From the NCBI GenBank assembly GCA_934725655.1, contig CAKVCJ010000040.1:1-10618 (forward strand): 10,618 bases of DNA, in the 5' to 3' direction. Made by a program: the position numbers and the translations under genes. The DNA comes from an uncultured Brachyspira sp. GTDB taxonomy: Bacteria; Spirochaetota; Brachyspiria; Brachyspirales; Brachyspiraceae. A model generated the notes under the pieces. It was not told where the DNA came from and searched no databases. It worked only from the letters and a program-made list of their open reading frames with translations. This document shows positions 5,501 through 10,618 of the stretch, piece after piece. Within the stretch, counting starts at the first letter, position 1, and every line of letters begins with the position of its first letter.

Positions 5501-7840
5501 TTAATTATTAATTTCATTAGCTTCTGGTATTTCATTATTTTTCAATTTATTAATGAAGCTTTTTAAATCATTTTTGGATGTATTTACAGTATTGATTTTT
5601 CCTCGCTCTATAATTCTCTTTGTACCAAGACTTACTATAGTTTGAATATCAAGTATAAAACTAACTGTTCCATCACCCAAAATAGTAGCTCCTGCGATAC
5701 CTTCAGATTTGGTTACTGTATCTTTAAGTGTTTTAATAACGATATCTTGTTCACCTATAAGGTTATTTGCAAGCAAGGCAACTTTTTTCTCTTCAGAAGA
5801 TATAATAACAGCATAATATGATTTAATATCAGTATATCTTGAAGGAAGCTTAAATAATTCTTTTATACTAAGGATATTAATTACCTCATCTCTTACCTTA
5901 ATAACTTCAGTACCTTCTAATTCATGTATTTCTGTAGGTTCTATTTTTATAGTTTCTAATATACTGTTAATAGGAACGGCATAATACTCTTTTTCTGCAT
6001 CTACTATTAAAGCCTGAATAATAGCAACAGTCAAAGGTATCCTTAAAGAGAAAGTAGACCCCTTGCCATATTCTGTATCTATACTCACACTTCCGTTAAT
6101 CTTCTCTAAACTTTTCTTAACAACATCCATTCCTACTCCTCTTCCAGAAACATTTGTAATTTTGGAAGCAGTAGAAAAACCAGGAGCAAATATATATTCA
6201 AGCATTTGCTGTTCTGTTAATTTAGCATCAGCAGATACTAAGCCTTTTTTAACTGCACTTTCAAATATTTTATGCGGCTGCATTCCTTTACCGTCATCTG
6301 ATATTTTTATAATAATGAGGTTACCTTCATGAGAAGCTTGCAATACTACAGTGCCTACCCTATTCTTTCCTGCATTTACTCTATCCTCAGGCATTTCTAT
6401 ACCATGGTCTACAGCATTTCTGATAATATGCACCAATGGATCAACTAAGGTTTCTATTACAGATTTATCAAGTTCAGTATCTTCTCCATGCATTTCAAGT
6501 CTTATCTCTTTACCCAAATCTCTAGATAAATCGCGTATCAAACGAGGAAATCTATTAAATGTTTGTGCTATAGGAACCATCCTTATTTTCATTACTGTCT
6601 CTTGCAATTCATTTGTTACTCTTGTAAGAAGCTGATAAGAACTTCTATATTTATCTAAAGTATATTTAAAATCATCTTCTATTTTTGATATTTCATTTAA
6701 TTTGCTATTAAAACTATTAATATAATTACTTCTCAAATCTTTAATTTCTTTTTTTTGGGCATAATCTTCAAATTTTCTAAGAATCTGAACTATAGTATCT
6801 CTATAATATTTTTTTATATCATTTATTGAATTAGAAATTAACTTTCCATAAGAAGACAAATCATCATCATACTGTACATAAGAACTTTTATTTGTAACCA
6901 ATTCTCCAACTTGATTCATCATAGCATCTATTCTATCGCTTTCTACTCTCAAATAAGAACTTTGTCTATCAACTTTTTTATCTTTATTAACATTTTTTTC
7001 ATCTTTTACTGCTGAAGATACTTCTTTTGATTTTTTACTTGCTGCTGTTTTCTCATAATCTTCTAATATAAACTCTTCTATTTTTATTTCTTCTGTTGTT
7101 TCTGGGAAAGTTATATCATTAATTATATCATCATCTTCTTCTAAAGTAGCGAGTAAATATATTACATCTTGATAGAACTCATCGCCCTCCAAATTTTGTA
7201 ATGGAGGCACACTTGTAACTATATCTCCTTTATCTTTAAGAGCAACGAATACCTGAACTCCTCCAACAGTTCTCATTGGGCTTTCCGCATTAAACTTAAC
7301 ATATACTAATTTAATCTTTAACCCATCATCTTTATGCTCTCTTATAGTACTTAATATACTGTTATCTAAATTCAAATTATCATATTTATTTGATGTTTTA
7401 TTATCTATTACTTCATCACTATTAGAATCTTCTGTTTTTGTTTCCGAACCTAACTTGGAATTTTTAAAATCATCTAACTTTTTTATCTCTTCATCTATAT
7501 TTATAGAACATACTGATTCATTGCTTGCAGAATTGATAAGCTCTTTTAAAATATCTATTCCTTTTAATAAAATATCTATCGCAGCATCATCAACATTAAT
7601 TTTTTTATCTCTTATTAAATCAAGCAAATCTTCAAATCTATGAGCATATTTTTGCGTATCAAGAAGCTCTACTGCCCCCGCACTTCCTTTCAAAGTATGT
7701 ACTGCTCTAAATATTTCCTGCACCGCATCTACATTATCTCTATCTTTATCAAGAATAAGAATATTCTCTTCTAATCTATCTAACATTTCAAAAGCTTCTT
7801 CAAAGAAATCTTTAAGCAAACTTTTTATATAATCATCCAT
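5501..7840 (-). CDS. cheA: Chemotaxis histidine kinase CheA
   Basis: CheA is the sensor kinase of the chemoreceptor array. It autophosphorylates and passes phosphate to CheY and CheB. This 779-residue protein shows the full layout. P1 Hpt has phospho-acceptor H48 in AVHTLKGSAGA. A polar linker leads to a P2 response-regulator-binding domain at ~173-258, of the Thermotoga type. P3 dimerisation spans ~296-423. P4 ATPase has the N box HIIRNAVDHG (471-480), the G1 box DDGKGM (515-520) and the G2 box GRGVGMDV (566-573). P5, a CheW-like domain, runs from ~600 to ~740. P3 is about 60 residues longer than in E. coli, with extra charged helix at ~328-395. The last ~35 residues are a polar tail. AAGGA lies 7 nt before the ATG. 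It is transcribed alone here, divergent from ugd, with no cheW, cheY or receptor gene beside it. Confidence 0.97.
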   Translation of the reverse strand: MDDYIKSLLKDFFEEAFEMLDRLEENILILDKDRDNVDAVQEIFRAVHTLKGSAGAVELLDTQKYAHRFEDLLDLIRDKKINVDDAAIDILLKGIDILKELINSASNESVCSINIDEEIKKLDDFKNSKLGSETKTEDSNSDEVIDNKTSNKYDNLNLDNSILSTIREHKDDGLKIKLVYVKFNAESPMRTVGGVQVFVALKDKGDIVTSVPPLQNLEGDEFYQDVIYLLATLEEDDDIINDITFPETTEEIKIEEFILEDYEKTAASKKSKEVSSAVKDEKNVNKDKKVDRQSSYLRVESDRIDAMMNQVGELVTNKSSYVQYDDDLSSYGKLISNSINDIKKYYRDTIVQILRKFEDYAQKKEIKDLRSNYINSFNSKLNEISKIEDDFKYTLDKYRSSYQLLTRVTNELQETVMKIRMVPIAQTFNRFPRLIRDLSRDLGKEIRLEMHGEDTELDKSVIETLVDPLVHIIRNAVDHGIEMPEDRVNAGKNRVGTVVLQASHEGNLIIIKISDDGKGMQPHKIFESAVKKGLVSADAKLTEQQMLEYIFAPGFSTASKITNVSGRGVGMDVVKKSLEKINGSVSIDTEYGKGSTFSLRIPLTVAIIQALIVDAEKEYYAVPINSILETIKIEPTEIHELEGTEVIKVRDEVINILSIKELFKLPSRYTDIKSYYAVIISSEEKKVALLANNLIGEQDIVIKTLKDTVTKSEGIAGATILGDGTVSFILDIQTIVSLGTKRIIERGKINTVNTSKNDLKSFINKLKNNEIPEANEINN

Positions 7841-7881
7841 TTAAAATCCTTATATTCTAAAAAATATTATTACCCATTATT

Positions 7882-7896
7882 TATTATCGGATAATA
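7882..7896. promoter_or_regulatory. 15-bp palindrome in the cheA-ugd intergenic region
   Basis: TATTATCGGATAATA is a perfect inverted repeat with 7-bp arms around one central G (7889). Its 11-bp core also occurs at 2476-2486 upstream of L1. It lies at the predicted transcription start of cheA and upstream of the ugd -35. A regulator bound here could repress cheA and influence ugd. The operator role is inferred. Confidence 0.45.
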
Positions 7897-7899
7897 TTA

Positions 7900-7926
7900 A
7901 TTATATCTATAAATTTTACTTGACAA
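7900..7926 (-). promoter_or_regulatory. Possible cheA promoter
   Basis: On the minus strand, TTGTCA (7926 down to 7921) is followed after 15 bp by TATAAT (7905 down to 7900). The -10 is perfect, but the spacer is shorter than the ideal 17 bp. Its -35 overlaps the opposing -35 of ugd. The predicted leader to the cheA ATG is about 50 nt. Confidence 0.45.
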
Positions 7927-7947
7927 TATACTTCTTTATTATATGAT
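7920..7947 (+). promoter_or_regulatory. Sigma-70 type promoter for ugd
   Basis: The perfect -35 hexamer TTGACA (7920-7925) is followed after 16 bp by TATGAT (7942-7947). Transcription would start near 7954, with AGAGG (7977-7981) placed 7 nt before the ugd ATG. Confidence 0.7.
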
Positions 7948-7988
7948 AAAATAAATTAAAAGTCTATATATTAAAGAGAGGCATATTT

Positions 7989-9290
7989 ATGAAATTATGT
8001 ATAATAGGTACAGGCTATGTTGGTTTAATAACTGGTGCTTGTTTAGCTGAAATGGGAAATTATGTTACATGTGTAGATAATGATAAAGAAAAATTAAAGA
8101 AATTACAAAGCGGAATTACTCCTTTATATGAACCTGGTTTAGAGGAGCTTATAGTATCAAATGTGTCTGAGGGAAGATTAGAGTTTACAGATGATTTGGA
8201 TTATGCTGTAAAAAAATCTATAGCTTGTTTTATAGCAGTAGGCACTCCTTCCGGAGACGATGGAAGCTGCGATTTAAGTTTTGTACTCTCTGTGGCTAAT
8301 GATATAGGCAAGGCTATGAATGGATATAAAGTAATTGTTGATAAATCTACTGTGCCTGTAGGTACTCATAAATTGGTGGAAGAGGCTATTAAGAAGCATT
8401 ATAATGGAGAGTTTGATGTTGTTTCTAATCCTGAGTTTTTGAAACAAGGAGCGGCTGTTGATGATTTTCTAAAACCTGACAGGGTTGTTATAGGCTCTAA
8501 TTCTGAAAAAGCAATAGATATTATGAGAGATATTTACAATCCTTTTACAAGAACTGGAAACCCTATTATTATTATGGACGTGCGTTCTGCTGAAATGACT
8601 AAATATGCTGCTAATGCTTTTCTTGCTACAAAGATTTCTTTTGCAAATGAGATTGCTAATATATGTGAAAAAGTTGGGGCTAATGCTGATTTGGTGCGAA
8701 TTGGTATGTCCAGCGACAGAAGAATAGGTAATCAATTTTTATTTCACGGGCTTGGATACGGCGGAAGCTGTTTCCCTAAAGATGTGCAGGCTTTAATAAA
8801 AACTGCTTCAGATTATGGAATTAATTCTGATTTGCTTAAGGCTACTCATCAAGTGAATATTAATCAAAGAAAAATTTTTGTTGAGAAGATATTAAAATAT
8901 TATAATAATGATATTAAAGATAAAACTTTTGCTTTATGGGGATTAGCCTTCAAACCAAGAACTAATGATATGAGGGAAGCACCTGCTATCACAATCATTA
9001 ATATGCTCCTTGAAAAGGGTGCTAAAATAAGAGCTTATGACCCTAAAGCCTTTGACAGTGCTAAAGCTATATTTGGGGATAAGATATATTATGCTGAAAA
9101 CTCTTATAATGCTTTAGAAAATGCTGATGCTTTAGTACTTGTTACAGAGTGGAATGAGTTTAGAAGACCTAGTTTTGATAAAATAAAAGAATTGTTAAAA
9201 GAACCTGTGATATTTGACGGCAGAAATCAATACGATAAACAAAGAATGACTGAAAGAGGAATAAAATATATATCTTTGGGAAATGCTTAA
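7989..9290 (+). CDS. ugd: UDP-glucose 6-dehydrogenase
   Basis: The enzyme oxidises UDP-glucose to UDP-glucuronate with two NAD+, supplying uronic acid for surface polysaccharides. The protein has 433 residues, within the usual range for this family. The N-terminal Rossmann motif is GTGYVG (7-12), followed by STVPVGT and NPEFLKQGAAV. The catalytic lysine is K205 in EMTKYAANAF, and the catalytic cysteine is C261 in GGSCFPKD. The C-terminal domain has WGLAFKPRTNDMREAP. Sequence cannot fully exclude a related nucleotide-sugar dehydrogenase, but these motifs are those of UDP-glucose enzymes. The start is supported by AGAGG 7 nt upstream and a good promoter. No glycosyltransferase is adjacent. A small phosphoesterase gene begins 6 bp after the stop and is probably co-transcribed. 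Confidence 0.95.
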   Translation: MKLCIIGTGYVGLITGACLAEMGNYVTCVDNDKEKLKKLQSGITPLYEPGLEELIVSNVSEGRLEFTDDLDYAVKKSIACFIAVGTPSGDDGSCDLSFVLSVANDIGKAMNGYKVIVDKSTVPVGTHKLVEEAIKKHYNGEFDVVSNPEFLKQGAAVDDFLKPDRVVIGSNSEKAIDIMRDIYNPFTRTGNPIIIMDVRSAEMTKYAANAFLATKISFANEIANICEKVGANADLVRIGMSSDRRIGNQFLFHGLGYGGSCFPKDVQALIKTASDYGINSDLLKATHQVNINQRKIFVEKILKYYNNDIKDKTFALWGLAFKPRTNDMREAPAITIINMLLEKGAKIRAYDPKAFDSAKAIFGDKIYYAENSYNALENADALVLVTEWNEFRRPSFDKIKELLKEPVIFDGRNQYDKQRMTERGIKYISLGNA

Positions 9291-9296
9291 AAAATA

Positions 9297-9797
9297 ATGA
9301 TATATTTCACTTCGGATACTCATTTTTTCGGCAGTATGCATGCTAATAGAAAGTTGTTATTTAGTAAATACAATGATATGCATGAAACTATCTTTTATAA
9401 TTGGAACAATACTGTAAACAATAATGATGATATATATATAATCGGCGATTTCTCTAATGAAAAAGGATATCTCAAAACAACAGAACTTCTAAAAAACTTG
9501 AATGGAAATAAGTATCTAATAAAAGGCAGTAATGACAAATTTTTAGAAAATAAAAAATTTGATTATTCTCTTTTTAAATTTATTAAAGATTATCATGTGC
9601 TTAATTTTGAAAATAAAAAAATAATATTATTCCACTACCCTATATTAGAATGGGAAGGCTATCATCAAAACTCAATTTTAATTCATGGACATTGGCATAA
9701 AGATAAAAAATATAATAATAGAGCATTTAATGCAGCTTCTGATATTCATAACTTTACTCCAATCTCTATAAAACAAATATTGAATAATATAAATTAA
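9297..9797 (+). CDS. Calcineurin-like metallophosphoesterase with variant GNHD motif
   Basis: This 166-residue cytoplasmic protein belongs to the small calcineurin-like phosphoesterases, which use a two-metal centre. Visible motifs are SDTH (D7, H9), GDF (D51), LFHYP (H113) and HGHWH (H130, H132, H134). The usual GN-H-D/E block is replaced by GSND (77-80). The metal-ligand asparagine is therefore Ser78 and the general-acid histidine is Asn79, so activity may be reduced or changed. The substrate is unknown. The protein starts only six residues before SDTH, so the ATG is fixed. No good Shine-Dalgarno sequence precedes it. The 6-bp gap after ugd suggests translational coupling to it. The link to nucleotide-sugar metabolism is only positional. 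Confidence 0.85.
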   Translation: MIYFTSDTHFFGSMHANRKLLFSKYNDMHETIFYNWNNTVNNNDDIYIIGDFSNEKGYLKTTELLKNLNGNKYLIKGSNDKFLENKKFDYSLFKFIKDYHVLNFENKKIILFHYPILEWEGYHQNSILIHGHWHKDKKYNNRAFNAASDIHNFTPISIKQILNNIN

Positions 9798-9813
9798 ATG
9801 TTATTATATAATT

Positions 9814-10618
9814 ATGAATATATATAAACAATTACTTTTAAATAGGCTTCATAAAAACATACAAGATAAAAATAAAATAGAAAATGAAACCATAAGACTT
9901 CTAACTTATGATGTAACAATAGAGCCGAAAATCGTAGAGCTTGAAGAGAAAAGCAGTGTATTATGTTCTGTTTATTTTTATATAAAAGCTCCAATATTAG
10001 AAGAAGATTTTTATGAGTACTGTTCTGTTATAGCTAATGATAAATATAAGGCTATAGAATTGGTTGCTGATGATTTTGTTTACTGTGCTTTTAATGGAAT
10101 GATTGATTTTTTGAATGGTGTTTCTCATCATGAAATAGATACTTATATACTTGGAAATAAAAAAAGATTTAGTGTATGTGAAAGCCCTATAATAGGACTC
10201 GGAAGCAGTATTGAAAAAGAAAAATTTTATAATGAATATGTAAAAAACGATGAAAACAACAATTATTCTTCTTTTTTATGGTATGCTATAAGCAAAGAGA
10301 TTCCTTTTATGCTTGCAAACACAAAAGTGAATATTATAAAAGTATATGGTGCTAAAATGCCTGATGGTGAAATTGTTACAGAGTGCTATATAAATAATAA
10401 TCATAGTGAAAGTATTGAAAATGCTATAATGGAATATATTGATAAATGGGATAACAATGAAGAGTTTTTTTCTATAAAGCAATTCTTCTTTATTCTTCAA
10501 TATGATTATACTTACAAAAAATATCCATATACAAGAGAAGAAATTGAATATTTTGTAATAGAATATGTATTAGAATTTGAAAAGAGTCATCAAAATTATG
10601 AAATGTTTATAAACAACA
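9814..10618 (+). CDS. DUF6348-like hypothetical protein, 3' truncated by window end
   Basis: The reading frame is open from the ATG at 9814 to the end of the window, 268 codons without a stop, so the C-terminus is missing. The protein is acidic, with no signal peptide or membrane segment, and is presumably cytoplasmic. A central segment with CESPIIGLGSS, and a later segment with VYGAKMPDGEIVTECYINN followed by a tryptophan-containing stretch and FFILQY, recall the DUF6348 family of unknown function. This match is from memory of the pattern and is tentative. The gene begins 16 bp after the phosphoesterase with no Shine-Dalgarno sequence. A TATAAT at 9807-9812 sits too close to the ATG to give a normal leader. 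No alternative ATG occurs for about 90 codons, so the start is kept but uncertain. Co-transcription with ugd is possible. Confidence 0.7.
   Translation, partial: MNIYKQLLLNRLHKNIQDKNKIENETIRLLTYDVTIEPKIVELEEKSSVLCSVYFYIKAPILEEDFYEYCSVIANDKYKAIELVADDFVYCAFNGMIDFLNGVSHHEIDTYILGNKKRFSVCESPIIGLGSSIEKEKFYNEYVKNDENNNYSSFLWYAISKEIPFMLANTKVNIIKVYGAKMPDGEIVTECYINNNHSESIENAIMEYIDKWDNNEEFFSIKQFFFILQYDYTYKKYPYTREEIEYFVIEYVLEFEKSHQNYEMFINN

Noticed and set aside
6063..6635. Plus-strand ORFs of about 90 codons inside cheA.
   Set aside because: They are antisense to the conserved kinase domain, have no ribosome binding site that stands out, and encode no recognisable protein.
9812..10500. Minus-strand ORFs of 60 and 74 codons near the right end.
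   Set aside because: They overlap a long uninterrupted plus-strand frame (9814 to the window end) and show only compositionally biased hydrophobic sequence.

Overview
The window is very AT-rich in both coding and intergenic DNA. It carries a spirochaete-like gene set: four small lipoproteins with relaxed lipoboxes, a long CheA kinase with a P2 domain and an enlarged dimerisation region, and two tandem Cof-type HAD hydrolases. The best fit is Brachyspira or a close relative. This is inferred from composition and gene style; there is no rRNA or other marker to prove it. No tRNA, rRNA, insertion sequence or CRISPR array is visible.

Layout. (a) 1-731 is the 3' part of an unrecognised beta-rich protein, closed by a clear rho-independent terminator (757-795). 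(b) 852-2442 holds two tandem paralogous HAD-IIB (Cof-type) phosphatases, about 60% identical by eye. (c) 2558-4442 is a cluster of four tandem lipoprotein genes, called L1-L4 here, of 136-145 residues. Their last ~39 residues align without gaps and end at an invariant cysteine. L1 and L4 each have a near-consensus promoter (TTGACT, 17 bp, TATAAT or TATACT). The start of L3 is best placed at 3510. (d) 4495-5496 is gpsA, glycerol-3-phosphate dehydrogenase for phospholipid synthesis. It converges on cheA with only 4 bp between the stop codons. (e) 5501-7840, minus strand, is cheA, the chemotaxis histidine kinase. (f) 7841-7988 is a divergent promoter region between cheA and ugd, with overlapping -35 elements and a 15-bp palindrome. 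(g) 7989-9797 is ugd (UDP-glucose 6-dehydrogenase) closely followed by a small calcineurin-like phosphoesterase with an altered GNHD motif. (h) 9814 to the window end is a 3'-truncated gene resembling DUF6348 proteins.

How the parts relate. Most of the window is housekeeping: lipid precursor, UDP-glucuronate, chemotaxis and phosphatase genes. The least explained part is the lipoprotein cluster, which looks like a lineage-specific family expanding by tandem duplication. The core palindrome TTATC-S-GATAA occurs twice, once upstream of the L1 promoter and once between cheA and ugd. It could be a shared operator, but two sites in AT-rich DNA are weak evidence. I see no defence system, toxin cassette or other obviously new multi-gene system.
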